Assembly: GCA_036674765.1 (NCBI GenBank)
Contig: JARVKI010000002.1
Span: forward strand, 248,001-312,000
Origin: Seiridium cupressi
Taxonomy: Eukaryota > Ascomycota > Sordariomycetes > Amphisphaeriales > Sporocadaceae
DNA: 64,000 nt
Direction: 5' to 3'
Below the pieces are notes generated by a model. That model was not told where the DNA came from. It was given only the letters and a program-made list of their open reading frames with translations, and did not search any database. A program made the translations under genes and the position numbers. This document shows positions 42,805 to 52,495 of this stretch, in pieces. Each line of letters starts with the position of its first letter. Within the stretch, counting starts at the first letter, position 1.

Positions 42805-43418
42805 ATTGTTGACTGCAATTAGATCCATTGCCCGTGGTACTTTATTTTCAAGTAATGTCTGTCTTATTTGAAGGCTCGCCAATATTTATCTTACGTTCGA
42901 TGTAATCAGGCAGCATTCAAATTCGGGCATGTTTCAGTCGGGGCCAGGCAGTCACATAACTCCCAAAGAAGTCTCTAGCGCGACCAAAAGAGGAAATAAT
43001 GCCTAAAACCCTGGCCCGTATCATGGACAATGAAATGATACCTTAGAACCTTTTCTTCAGGTATGTTATTTATCAGTGACAATACGTGGTGTGATTTATA
43101 CTTAGTTAATTCCGTTTGATTGCGACCTTTGTTTGTTGTAGCGCAATGCAAATTAGGGCTACTAAATTGCTTTGCTTACATGTACTTATCGCGACGTTAT
43201 AAGACGGGGCTAGTTACTATTGGGAGTCAAGAGGTTTAGGTTGCTATTCCGGGAATTCACGGACTTAAGGTGATGATTATCCTGCACGCGTGGTAAATGT
43301 AGTTTGTCCCGATAGGCAAAACGAGTGATGTTAAGCTGATTTGCTAACAGCAACAATTTATTAAGGAACACTATTGACTCGGTCGTCTAACTTACCTCGC
43401 AACTCCCAACGTATCGCA
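42805..43418. other. AT-rich spacer upstream of the truncated CAP gene
   Basis: AT-rich DNA between the CAP fragment (minus) and the cysteine-cluster gene (minus). No gene is seen. Confidence 0.5.
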
Positions 43419-46376
43419 TTACTCATAAACATCCTGCCACTCATGAGGTCTCGTAGTTGCGTCAGTTGGATCACGAGCACGGGATCTTGTACCTAAATAC
43501 GCACCTGGGGTGTTAGTATTCTGGGCCGCTGGGCTTGGTATAGGGGTGCCTAGAATTACACCAGTGGTGCCAGTACTCTGATCATTGGGAGCTGAGTTTG
43601 AACCGATCGCCGGTTCAATTAACAATGGCCGCGTTCGGCCCTCCGGGTGGTTCGGCATTTGCTGATACAGACCTATACTGGAACTCGCGAGTAGTTCCGG
43701 GCTGACGCCGAGTACCAAAGCACTACAGTTCATGCATTGCCAGGCCCGCCCAGCCTCTGCGCCGTTAGCGGTCGGATCGTCAGATCTCTGCTGGCTATTT
43801 TGGAGACAGGCGAAGCAGATATCGCCCACGTCGAACTTATTCCAGACATAGGCTGCCATCTGGTGGATTCGGTTATGAGTGTCGAAGAAACCTTGTGCTC
43901 GGTGCGTACCGCATAGTCTACGGTCCAACAGCTTCTCGGCGCAGGCACAACCGCTATGTCCTCTCACTGAGTACACAGCCCCACGCACAACATTGCCTTC
44001 ACCTGGATAATGATTTTGAGTACGGACACGTGGATCGTACTGCGGAGCCTGACCTTCGAGATGCAGGAGATCAAAAACTTCGTATCCCGAACCTTTCAAA
44101 AAATGAGACGGGCGAGACAAAAACTGGGAAGTACAGTTTTGGCAAGCGTACCGTCGCATCTTACGGAATAGTTCGAAGCTGACTATTAGATTCCACAGAT
44201 TCTGTGTCATAGTTTCGTTACACTGGCTGCAAACGAAGCATCGCTCCTTATGTGAGTGATCGGTGCTTTCGCAGATTCCGTGTGTGTAATCATGACAATG
44301 AACACACACGCCCGCGATCGGTACTATAGCTCCTCTAATAAAGGTTCGATTGGTGGGGATAGCAGCCAGCAGAGACACTCCGTGATTAGCTGCCGCAGGA
44401 TGGTTCGGGGGCAACGCCTCATCTCTTCGCGCGAACATGGGGACCAACGAACCTGGTGATAGTGGACGCTCGACGGGCTCGCTCGTGATGCGGATTGGTG
44501 TAGGACTTAACAGCGCCCGGATTTGATTCACATTACTTCGAGACATAGCTGCATTGCTAAAGTTCACGTTGCCGTTGACCACCGGCAACGTCCACAGATC
44601 CCGTATTCGTTGCGTATGCGGTTGGAAAACTGCTGGGTTCTGTGCGATCAGCTCATCAGCGTTATTAGGTGGGGGCCCCAGTGCTTGAGGTAAAGGTGTT
44701 GGTGTCCACGGCGGAAGTGGCAGAGAAGCCACTTGATTGTGTCCTGGGGGAGAGGCAATAATGGGTAGCCGTGGTGACAGTGCGGCTTGAACAAGTTGCG
44801 GGTCCACGAAAGCATCTGGTGCTGGGGCCCGGCCATCCAACAATGAGTCTAGGAACGCCTGGTAGTGTGGCGAATCGAAGATGTACGAGTCGCCCAGAGA
44901 TGGGTCCGCCGGATTGGGGGATGAGCCTGCCTGACTGGGAGTTTGGCCAGGTTGGCTAGGATCACCAGCGGCTTGGGCGTTGGCTTGATCCAGTGGACCC
45001 GAAGGGTAATGATTATCACTGAATAGTACAAGACCGTTAGCAGCTGGACTGACGCTTCTTCGTGCCTGTGGGTTGCCAGGCGCGACAACGCCGTTGTTTT
45101 GTCCGTCGCTGATGCCCAGTAGATCGTACAAAGGACTGCCATTCGATGATGATGAACCACTACCAGAAGCAGTACGGGGCATTGCAAAGGAGTGAGGACC
45201 TAAGCCTACTGGTTGAAATCCTGGGATGGGAGACACACCAACATTGGGAGCAGGGCCAAACCGGGCGCCGGGTTCCACTATACGTGATGGAACACCAGCA
45301 AAGCTGGCACCGGGGTGTACTACGCCTGATGGAGCACCAACGAAGCCGGGAACAGGACTCACTACGTTCGGTTGAAGGCCGTTATTCCCACCATTGTTAG
45401 CCGGGGGTTGCAATCCAGGAGGTACAGTCGGCCAGGCCATGCCAAACGGATCATTCAGAACAGCAGGCCTCGGTGGAGCAGGCGGAGGCGAAAGGAAGCC
45501 CAATGGATTGGGCAGAGAAGGAGATGGAGCAAAGGGACTTGCCGCAGGTGCCATTGCTCTCGGGGGCGAAAGAAACCCGCTCCCTGACGGCCCAGGTGGT
45601 GCTGAAGGGGCTGCGGGAGCCGGAGGCGCAAATACAACAGGTGCTACATGTTTTTCAGGCCATACTGGACGTGCGCCATTCATCACCGGTCGAGGAAAGG
45701 TCTGGCGAGGTATCTCGTGGAGGCCAACAGGAGGGCCAACATAGATTGGACCTTGCGTTCCCGGTCCAGCCTCAGGGGCTCCTTGAGAAATTGCTGGGCC
45801 GAACCAATGACCAGCAAGCCAGCCGTTGTCGCTGTAATGTTTGTAGGCATATTCGACGTGATAGTTATCTGGCATCCTCCATCCATTCCAGGTAGCTTGC
45901 CAGTCTTCGTTCTCGCCTGCTCCGTATCCCGTCCCCAGACTGACAAAATAACCATACATGTCATCACCCGGGACTGGCCTGAAGAAAAGACCTTTAAAGA
46001 TCGATCGAAAGCAAGTTGCGGCTCTTCCGGCGGTTATGCATGCAAGACAAGGGTGTGAACGATCACAATATCGTTGAGTCGCACAACTCTGGCAGCTATT
46101 CCACGACCTGTAAGTATTATCATTGTACCCAGGGCCTCGGTCGGGATGTGGTGGGAGAGCCCACTGGTCCACAACGCATGGAAAGCCGAATTGTGCGCAA
46201 TGTGAACAGCCGAAGTTTCCGGTGGCATCACACCTCATATCAACTTTCTGGCGGGCTGCGCAGCCCTCACATGAGAGTCTATGTATTTCTCGTAATGGTT
46301 GGATGAACCCTTCGGGCGGGTTAGTGTAAGTGCATCGCGGCACCCTTACTGGGGCACTTCTTGCGTTTGCTGCCAT
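43419..46376 (-). CDS. Large Cys-cluster, proline-rich protein (985 aa), unknown function
   Basis: A single long exon. I recognise no named family, but the layout is clear. Residues 36-67 form C-x2-C-x9-C-x7-C-x2-C-x6-C, and 95-122 form C-x2-C-x5-C-x5-C-x2-C-x8-C; both resemble Zn2Cys6 clusters with off-consensus spacing. About 450 residues of Pro/Gly/Ala/Ser-rich low-complexity sequence follow. The C-terminal third has more CxxC pairs (VCVHCHDYTHGIC, RCFVCSQC, ACQNC, CACAEKLLDRRLC, DICFACLQN, WQCMNC), probably another set of zinc sites. It lacks the Arg/Lys-rich spacing typical of DNA-binding clusters, so a nuclear role is only a guess. It faces a related protein at 49014-50903 in divergent orientation. 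Confidence 0.6.
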   Translation of the reverse strand: MAANARSAPVRVPRCTYTNPPEGFIQPLREIHRLSCEGCAARQKVDMRCDATGNFGCSHCAQFGFPCVVDQWALPPHPDRGPGYNDNTYRSWNSCQSCATQRYCDRSHPCLACITAGRAATCFRSIFKGLFFRPVPGDDMYGYFVSLGTGYGAGENEDWQATWNGWRMPDNYHVEYAYKHYSDNGWLAGHWFGPAISQGAPEAGPGTQGPIYVGPPVGLHEIPRQTFPRPVMNGARPVWPEKHVAPVVFAPPAPAAPSAPPGPSGSGFLSPPRAMAPAASPFAPSPSLPNPLGFLSPPPAPPRPAVLNDPFGMAWPTVPPGLQPPANNGGNNGLQPNVVSPVPGFVGAPSGVVHPGASFAGVPSRIVEPGARFGPAPNVGVSPIPGFQPVGLGPHSFAMPRTASGSGSSSSNGSPLYDLLGISDGQNNGVVAPGNPQARRSVSPAANGLVLFSDNHYPSGPLDQANAQAAGDPSQPGQTPSQAGSSPNPADPSLGDSYIFDSPHYQAFLDSLLDGRAPAPDAFVDPQLVQAALSPRLPIIASPPGHNQVASLPLPPWTPTPLPQALGPPPNNADELIAQNPAVFQPHTQRIRDLWTLPVVNGNVNFSNAAMSRSNVNQIRALLSPTPIRITSEPVERPLSPGSLVPMFARRDEALPPNHPAAANHGVSLLAAIPTNRTFIRGAIVPIAGVCVHCHDYTHGICESTDHSHKERCFVCSQCNETMTQNLWNLIVSFELFRKMRRYACQNCTSQFLSRPSHFLKGSGYEVFDLLHLEGQAPQYDPRVRTQNHYPGEGNVVRGAVYSVRGHSGCACAEKLLDRRLCGTHRAQGFFDTHNRIHQMAAYVWNKFDVGDICFACLQNSQQRSDDPTANGAEAGRAWQCMNCSALVLGVSPELLASSSIGLYQQMPNHPEGRTRPLLIEPAIGSNSAPNDQSTGTTGVILGTPIPSPAAQNTNTPGAYLGTRSRARDPTDATTRPHEWQDVYE

Positions 46377-47786
46377 TGTTCTCGATTGCTAATACTTCGC
46401 GGTTATGTATTTCTCTTACCTGTATGGAGAAGGATCTGGTGGTATGGTCTAGGTAAAATCAGTATACGGAATCGCAGAAGACTTTAATTGAAATAGCATT
46501 TCTATATCACTATATAACTGAAAGTTGTTATAATGCAATCTTGTAGTGAACTAACATGTGCATGTAAACCGGGGTTTTAACATAGAAATTGTGTCTGGAA
46601 TAAAGACCACCAAAGCGAGACAATTAGTACTGGAGATAAATGTCCTCTTATAGTAATTGTCAAGGGTTTCATGTAGACAAAGGATTAGATTCAGTACTTA
46701 ATAAGAACGGCTAGAGAACAGTTGCAGCACTTCGAGCTACAACTGTTCTTTATCCCTTATCCCACGATACACTACGTGACAGTAATCTCCTTTTCTCTTT
46801 GTTTGTTTCCCTTTATGCGATTTCTCATGTATCCTTGAAAAGACCCCCTTGGTTAAGCTCTATACTATTACGCGGTGGAAGGTAAGATGAGGAATTAAGA
46901 AAAGTTATAGCACGAAGTGCTGCAACTAATCTTTATCCCGGTTTGGTTAAATGTAAATCCAAGCCTTTAGCTACAATGAGCCCTTTAAAATATACTCAAA
47001 ATAATTTTAGGAAAAGAAAAAAACGAACAAACCATGGTCGTTGAGTTGCGGGCACTTTGTAATCTGGTATTTCTACTCAGAACGATTCAATGTTTGAGTG
47101 CCATCCCAATTTGAATCATTTTGGAACCAAATAACGTACTTGTTATATTATGCATCGAAAAGGATTACTTTTACTAGTAATAGGCGTCTATTTTGCAAAT
47201 AGGATACTGGCGACAAAGCTGATAGTAACTAAAATTAATCCCTAACCACGGCACATGGCAATGCATCGAGAGGGCGAAAGCTTAGTTGACTGCGATTAAG
47301 GTTTACATTGTAGTATTCTGAAGAGCTCGACTTAGCCAATGGGGATTGTAGTTGTCTTTATCGCTGACAATCCATTAGAGAAAAATAACAGCACACCTTT
47401 GGCATCACCCAAAAGTTCGAGTCCATTGGAAAGCGTCGTTATGAACGAAATGGCAGTTCCAACCTGCCGTAGCTGACTACTCGGAGGGTCACTTCGACGC
47501 ATTTGTAAGTGAGGGGCACGCTCCTTCTGGGCAAACTCCAGCTCCAGACATGGTTGCACAACATAGGAAGGATCTCCGCGACGCAGCTGAGAAGCAATGA
47601 TTGGTCAGCAACATGTGGAAGTAAGCAACAGAAAGCAGGGGTCAGCTCAGCACAAACAACCTGCAACGAGACGTCGCCTTCGCAGGATGAGCTCGATTGC
47701 AAGAAATACCGAGTCCTGATTCTCGTCCTCATATTCGCCACTCCGCGTCTACTACGAAAGACGTTTGCCCTGATACACCAATAATC
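46377..47786. other. AT-rich divergent intergenic region
   Basis: 1.4 kb upstream of two divergent genes. It is AT-rich, especially 46450-47300, and contains the inverted-repeat element at 46720-46927. No gene is recognised. Confidence 0.55.
46720..46927. mobile_element. Putative 208-bp MITE with 37-bp terminal inverted repeats
   Basis: The left 37 nt (starting agttgcagcacttcg at 46720) and the reverse complement of the right 37 nt (from 46927) agree at 32 of 37 positions by hand alignment, the first 15 perfectly. Each end is itself nearly palindromic: for example 46715-46749 has agaacagttg at one end and caactgttct at the other. The internal part is AT-rich and non-coding, and no target-site duplication is obvious. 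A related palindrome lies at 48691-48714, which suggests a repeat family. Confidence 0.6.
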
Positions 47787-48278
47787 ATGGCACCAGCAGA
47801 GCTTTCGACACTACTCCGCCTTGTCCCACTTGTCACAACTAGTTGTTCGCTCTGGTTCTCTTTGGATCAACACCTCTTCCTGTCCGTCTTCATCGAACAA
47901 GAGAATCAGGCTTTGAGCGAGCCGTTGATATCGCCTTACTTCCGCACCATGTTCCGCCGCGGCGCCCCTCGCGTAGCGGCTCTCCTCGGAGCAACAGTCC
48001 TGTCAACGATTGCAAACCTGCGACTGTCCGACGCCTCACTCCTCACAGAGCGTGGCTCGTACAATTATTACGTCGCTGTCGGGGCATTCGCAGTGGGCCA
48101 TATGCTTTTCGTCCCCTGGATCAAGCCATCCATCGATGCGTTGCATGCGGGCGCGAAGGATCGGGGTCTCCAGACCCTCGGCGAGTGGATCCACATCCAT
48201 GACTACAGAACGGCTACTGCCGACCTTGCTGCCTGGATCTGCTGTCTTCTGGCCGTCTCCAAAACTCTTACGCCATAA
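47787..48278 (+). CDS. Small integral membrane protein, DUF1772-like
   Basis: 163 aa, starting at MAPAELSTLLRLVPLVTTSC; the upstream in-frame start is rejected because the extra residues are not conserved in type. About four hydrophobic segments are visible: LLRLVPLVTTSCSLWFSL, VAALLGATVLSTIANL, YYVAVGAFAVGHMLFVPWI, and LAAWICCLLAVSKTL. The pattern (N-terminal TM, FRTMFRRGAPRV, HMLFVPWIKPSIDALH, later LGEWIHIHDYRTATAD) matches small fungal membrane proteins of the DUF1772 / anthrone-oxygenase-like group. Some members oxidise polyketide anthrones, but many have no known function. It sits between the two Cys-cluster genes. Confidence 0.62.
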   Translation: MAPAELSTLLRLVPLVTTSCSLWFSLDQHLFLSVFIEQENQALSEPLISPYFRTMFRRGAPRVAALLGATVLSTIANLRLSDASLLTERGSYNYYVAVGAFAVGHMLFVPWIKPSIDALHAGAKDRGLQTLGEWIHIHDYRTATADLAAWICCLLAVSKTLTP

Positions 48279-49013
48279 TGCCTGTTGGTATATCGCGCCG
48301 AGTGCGTTGACTCTGGCCGGAAACCCAGAACACGAAGCGCCAATCGCTAATAGTAATTCCAGGCTCTGAGAGGCGTTTACCCAGTTCTTCACAAATGTAT
48401 GGAGACGCGCAGGGCCCGGGAACTTGGACTGTGTATTCCACCATAGTCAACCCATTGGAATACAACAGTTACATTTAGTCTTCGCAATGACTTTTTATGA
48501 GGATCATTAAACACCGATGCGCATGGGTCGTGACACCCTTCTGTGTTGAACCTTGAAGATGGTGGCATCACTGTCTAATCAGATTAGTACCTCCTCTTGA
48601 ACGCAATATTACATTACCTCTACAGCTTACATGCACCCTCTTGCATCCGTCTTAAAAGTTTGTGATTTCAATTCGCGTTCCATAAAGGACAGTTGCAGCA
48701 TGAAGTGCCGCAATGGCTCATTACCCTGATCTAGAACCAATTATGGAACTGAACCTTTGTTCATATGAGGCCCTTGTTAATCGACTCTTTTCTCCTCGAA
48801 CAATGGCATTATAGGCATTAAGAGTATTCTTTTACCTTCTGTTGGATTATGCTAGTCCTTTGCTTCTCCGAGCTGCTCGCCTGAATATCGCTGGGTATAT
48901 TATATCAAGCTCTTTCCCAGAAACAGGAAACATCATACCAAGTTTATACGACTATAACAACATACCCATTCCTTGGTTTTTCCATTACCGAGCCATCAGA
49001 ACAGCTCCAGATC
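48279..49013. other. Intergenic region before the second Cys-cluster gene
   Basis: AT-rich. It contains a palindromic repeat at 48691-48714 but no gene. Confidence 0.5.
48691..48714. repeat. Third copy of the GTTGCAGCA palindrome
   Basis: agttgcagcatgaagtgccg (48691-48710) followed by caat is a diverged copy of the inverted-repeat unit forming the ends of the element at 46720-46927. Confidence 0.5.
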
Positions 49014-50903
49014 ATGTGTGCACCCGGCCAACCCATGTCTGCCATGGCAGCGGCACGTCTCCAGTTCTTTCTTGATAATGACGTGAGGGAGGCATTTCCT
49101 TATCCTCGCCATTTCGATGATGCGAGGTTGAATCCCTGGCGACGAGGCTATAATCCAGATGTTGCATGGAGAGCTTTGACGCAACTGGCTCTTCCGGGCA
49201 TCATGACATGGGACATAGTCAGCAACCATACCGAACACTCTCTCAGACAGCTGTATTACTGGAGGAGAAGATATTGTGACCCCAATGATCCAAAGTGCGA
49301 CAAATGTGCCGTTTTCCTAAGACCCGGACCGAACGGTCCCTCCGCTGATTGGCCACCGTATCGAGGAATGGTTCATGGTACGTGTAGCACAGGTGGCAAC
49401 GGCCGTTGCACGCAATGTAACCACGGCGAATGCGAGACCATGGGCCTCTCTGCAGATACTCCTGCGGTGCAGGAGTTTGTCCGGGGCCGACAATGGTGGT
49501 GGTTTGAATCGGTTGGAAAGATCAACTGTGATAGATGTGCGCACGATGTCAACGCCGAATGCGACGTATGGACAGACGGTGGCTGCACGGCTTGCACAGC
49601 GGCCGGCGTGGCTTGCTCGATCAATGGCCATACGCCGGGTAGTGTTTCTGAGCGTGTCACTCGGAGAAGCGGCTACGAGAACAGGATTCTCGACATTAAG
49701 CCCGAGCAACGAGACACACAGCGCGACCTCAGCTATCTTTGGCATATAGCTATTAACACTGCTATTGCGCCTGGTCAGCCACCCAACCATCGAATTCCTC
49801 CTTACAAGGTATTGCCGGCTTCTGCGAGCATTGGACCTGGATTGACATACTTCGCCAGTACCGATCAGGCAAGGGAGGCCTTAGTCATAGCTGGTGCCAA
49901 TTTCGCGCCCATCTCTGGAGAAATTGGTCATTTCATCCATCTGACACCGACATCCAATTGCTTACGATGTAGTCGATTTCATTACCAATGTGTAAGAAGC
50001 GACCCATCCGATCCCGCAAGCACATGTAGACGCTGCCTCACCAATGCTGTCGTCTGTCAGCCACGTCAATCTCGCAGTTTCGGTGCTTGGTCCCTCAATG
50101 TCACCACGGGGAGCTGGGATCTGAATGAGAGAACACTCAATGGTCGGTATTTGAATTATAGCAATCCGGGGCCCAATCCGCCCCCCAGTCCCCTTCCGAA
50201 CTCGCCCTCTCATACACCTCCTAGTCCCACCCCAAGTGCTCAGGGACTTTTGGACACCAGTTTACTTGGTATCCCTTCTGATGGGAGTAGCACTGGAGGT
50301 GGAAGCCCTGGAAGCTCAAGCGGGGGGCCAGGTGGTAGTCTTTCACCTGGGCCCCAAGGCGGCTCAGGAGGCTCGGGTGGTAACAACTCGCCTCTCCCAC
50401 CTGGACCTCAAGGTAATCCTGGAAGCCCTAGCGGCAACGGCCAACATAACCGCCCGCAGAATAGTCCTTCAAGTCCTCCGACTCGAACTCCAGGTGGTTC
50501 TAACGGCCAAGGCAATACTCCACCTCAGGCTCCCCAGAATAGCCCTGGAAATCAAGGCAATGTGTCCTCTCCTCGCACCCCTCCCCAAGCACAAGGCAAT
50601 TCAGCTTCATCTCAACCTACTCCGAGCAGTAGCCCACCATACGTTACCCCTCAGACCAGCCCGCAGCGCAATCCTCCCCTTTCTCCAAGTCACCAACAAC
50701 CTCGCCCAGGCCCTACAACTCATGAAGAACCAGGCATTCAAGGAGCTCTCAGCGGACGTAACCCATGGCCGCAGGCCAGTCAAGCTGTTCCTCCAGCGAG
50801 TCCTCCGCAGCGCAGCCCGAGTAACAGCCCACCATACTTCACTCCCCCGACAAGCCCACAGGTCGATGCCGACGGCGATATTGAGATGGACAATGCTTCT
50901 TAG
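49014..50903 (+). CDS. Cys-cluster, proline-rich protein (629 aa), unknown function
   Basis: A single exon. After about 85 residues of helical sequence with Trp/Arg/Tyr (LRQLYYWRRRYC) come three Cys groups: a loose one (C88, C95, C98, C124, C132, C135, C140); C172-x2-C-x7-C-x7-C-x2-C-x6-C201; and C316-x2-C-x6-C-x11-C-x2-C-x6-C348. The last has exact Zn2Cys6 spacing, although the basic residues normally between the second and third Cys are few. The remaining 250 residues are Pro/Ser/Gly/Asn/Gln-rich (many SPP and NSP units) and end in an acidic DADGDIEMDNAS. No known family. Its shared layout with the divergent 985-aa protein makes them likely paralogues. Confidence 0.6.
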   Translation: MCAPGQPMSAMAAARLQFFLDNDVREAFPYPRHFDDARLNPWRRGYNPDVAWRALTQLALPGIMTWDIVSNHTEHSLRQLYYWRRRYCDPNDPKCDKCAVFLRPGPNGPSADWPPYRGMVHGTCSTGGNGRCTQCNHGECETMGLSADTPAVQEFVRGRQWWWFESVGKINCDRCAHDVNAECDVWTDGGCTACTAAGVACSINGHTPGSVSERVTRRSGYENRILDIKPEQRDTQRDLSYLWHIAINTAIAPGQPPNHRIPPYKVLPASASIGPGLTYFASTDQAREALVIAGANFAPISGEIGHFIHLTPTSNCLRCSRFHYQCVRSDPSDPASTCRRCLTNAVVCQPRQSRSFGAWSLNVTTGSWDLNERTLNGRYLNYSNPGPNPPPSPLPNSPSHTPPSPTPSAQGLLDTSLLGIPSDGSSTGGGSPGSSSGGPGGSLSPGPQGGSGGSGGNNSPLPPGPQGNPGSPSGNGQHNRPQNSPSSPPTRTPGGSNGQGNTPPQAPQNSPGNQGNVSSPRTPPQAQGNSASSQPTPSSSPPYVTPQTSPQRNPPLSPSHQQPRPGPTTHEEPGIQGALSGRNPWPQASQAVPPASPPQRSPSNSPPYFTPPTSPQVDADGDIEMDNAS

Positions 50904-51417
50904 CGAACCAAGGTCGTTCATAGCCACAGCCAATTTCGACCCTGATCCTAGATTTCATTAATGTATTCACACTCATAGCAATAGTTATAGCAACAGCACA
51001 TACCACATATAATTTATGAAAGTATTATCGGTAAATATTAACGTACAACAAACCGTATGGGCGAAAATATTATAAAGTATTTCAATTTATCAACAGACAT
51101 GGCATAATCTATGCTGGACGCCATCTAACCAGAAGAATCAAGTGCCTCCTCGGCGTCGTGTAGACTCTAGACCTTGTCAGTAGGCGATGTTAGAATATAT
51201 GGACCGATCGCTGTGCCATCAAAAGCTGTGCTCACGCATCTTGAGGCTGCCTGCAAGATCCCATCCTGAGAGATTCAGAAACATCAGACTTCAGTCGTTC
51301 GCTCTTTGTAATGAACCAATTAGTATCTCCCAGATACTGGCTGTAATGGGTTTATGGTCCACTATATCGCTGTTGTATTATGAAAAAGCCACGCACGGAA
51401 GGTGAAGGTGGTGTAGC
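50904..51417. other. AT-rich spacer
   Basis: 3' flank of the Cys-cluster gene. AT-rich, with no recognisable feature. Confidence 0.45.
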
Positions 51418-51651
51418 TTACAACTCATTTCCATCAGCATCTAGCAGCTCGTCATCCAAGATTTCGAGTCTTCGGATGCCAACTTCACTATTGCCGAACA
51501 TAACAAACTGTAGGGACGCATTCGTACGATCGATGCGATGTTCTTTCATCATAGCGATCAATGATTGAATGGCCGTGCTAGCGCCGGATGTCTCATCTTT
51601 GCCGTGATCCGATACGCCGTTGGTGAACACAAAAATGCTAACACTTTTCAT
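51418..51651 (-). pseudogene. vWA-domain protein fragment
   Basis: 78 codons on the minus strand read SIFVFTNGVSDHGKDE, then AIQSLIAMMKEHRI, SLQFVMFGNSEVGIRRLEIL and DDELLDADG. The TNG(V) and FG pattern resembles the second half of the von Willebrand factor A-type domain found in fungal proteins. The N-terminal half (with the DxSxS metal site) and any flanking domains are missing: upstream the frame meets a stop within about 30 nt. It is a fragment, not a full gene. Confidence 0.5.
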
Positions 51652-51699
51652 GGAGCTGGCATAAGGAGATCAAAGAGTGTCAAGGATCGTTGAGTTTCG

Positions 51700-52066
51700 T
51701 CTGTTATGACTCCGTATCTCTTTAATTGGAGTCCAGGATAACATTGCGGCCACGTTGAAACTCCTGTACGATGTTCGAATAGCTCTGATGGATGTCGGCG
51801 GGGCTGCATCGGGACACCAGTCCGAGTACGACTTCATCGGCTGTGTCGCCGAGACTCTGCGCCAACTGGAGAGGCTCAACGACCAGAGATTTGACGATGC
51901 TTTGTGGGAAGATTTCAAGAAGCAAGCGTTGGCCTTGAAGCCAATCATTGACGCGTTCGGCAAGAAAGTCGCTCGCTTTCAATCATCCCTGGGGGCTGGG
52001 ACTACGTGGTCATTAAAGGCCAGCAGGTGTTCACGGAAGAATGCACACTTCTCTGGGCCGTGCTGA
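51700..52066 (+). pseudogene. STAND-type N-terminal domain fragment
   Basis: An open frame without a usable ATG reads IAATLKLLYDVRIALMDVGG, AASGHQSEYDFIGCVAETLR and QLERLNDQRFDDALWEDFKK, then ALKPIIDAFGKKVARFQSSL. The pattern LxxLxDVxxALxDxGGAxSxY followed by a leucine-rich helix is common at the N-terminus of fungal proteins that go on to ubiquitin-like, NACHT or unknown domains. It ends by TGA at 52064-52066 without a recognised downstream domain. It may be the remains of an NLR-type gene beside the HET gene. Confidence 0.45.
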
Positions 52067-52495
52067 TTTCGCGAATATATAACTCAACAATACAACGGAA
52101 TTAAAATGTTTAAAAATACTAGCTTATGGAACATACGATAATCAATTCGAATACGAAATTTGAGGTTTTGGAATGTTTCCTTTTGTTTTTATTGTAAAAT
52201 TCGTTGAATTCCTACCAAAAATATGTGGGGATGTGTGCATTCTTCCGTGAACACCTCCTCCTGAAGGCATGCGTGCTGCGCCCCATTATCGTATCGGTCG
52301 ACTGTTGTCAGCTTCTTCCCCTCACCACAGCCACTTGCTCAGCCTAGTTAGTCAACCCAATATTTCTTCTACGATTATCACCTACACCGTACGCTCAATT
52401 ACGATCACACCGACAGTCCCCGATCACACTGTCGGCTACAATCTCGACGACATCCAAACAACTAACGGCAACGGACATATCTCTAGATAGTCAGA
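52067..52495 (+). other. Leader and upstream region of the HET gene
   Basis: AT-rich up to 52230, then C/T-rich with a short ORF (52269-52490) ending just before the HET ATG. This is probably 5'UTR, with the small ORF a possible uORF. Confidence 0.4.

Noticed and set aside
50236..50961. 241-codon plus-strand ORF overlapping the 629-aa protein
   Set aside because: A shifted frame of the low-complexity Pro/Ser tract; the Cys-cluster frame is the coding one.
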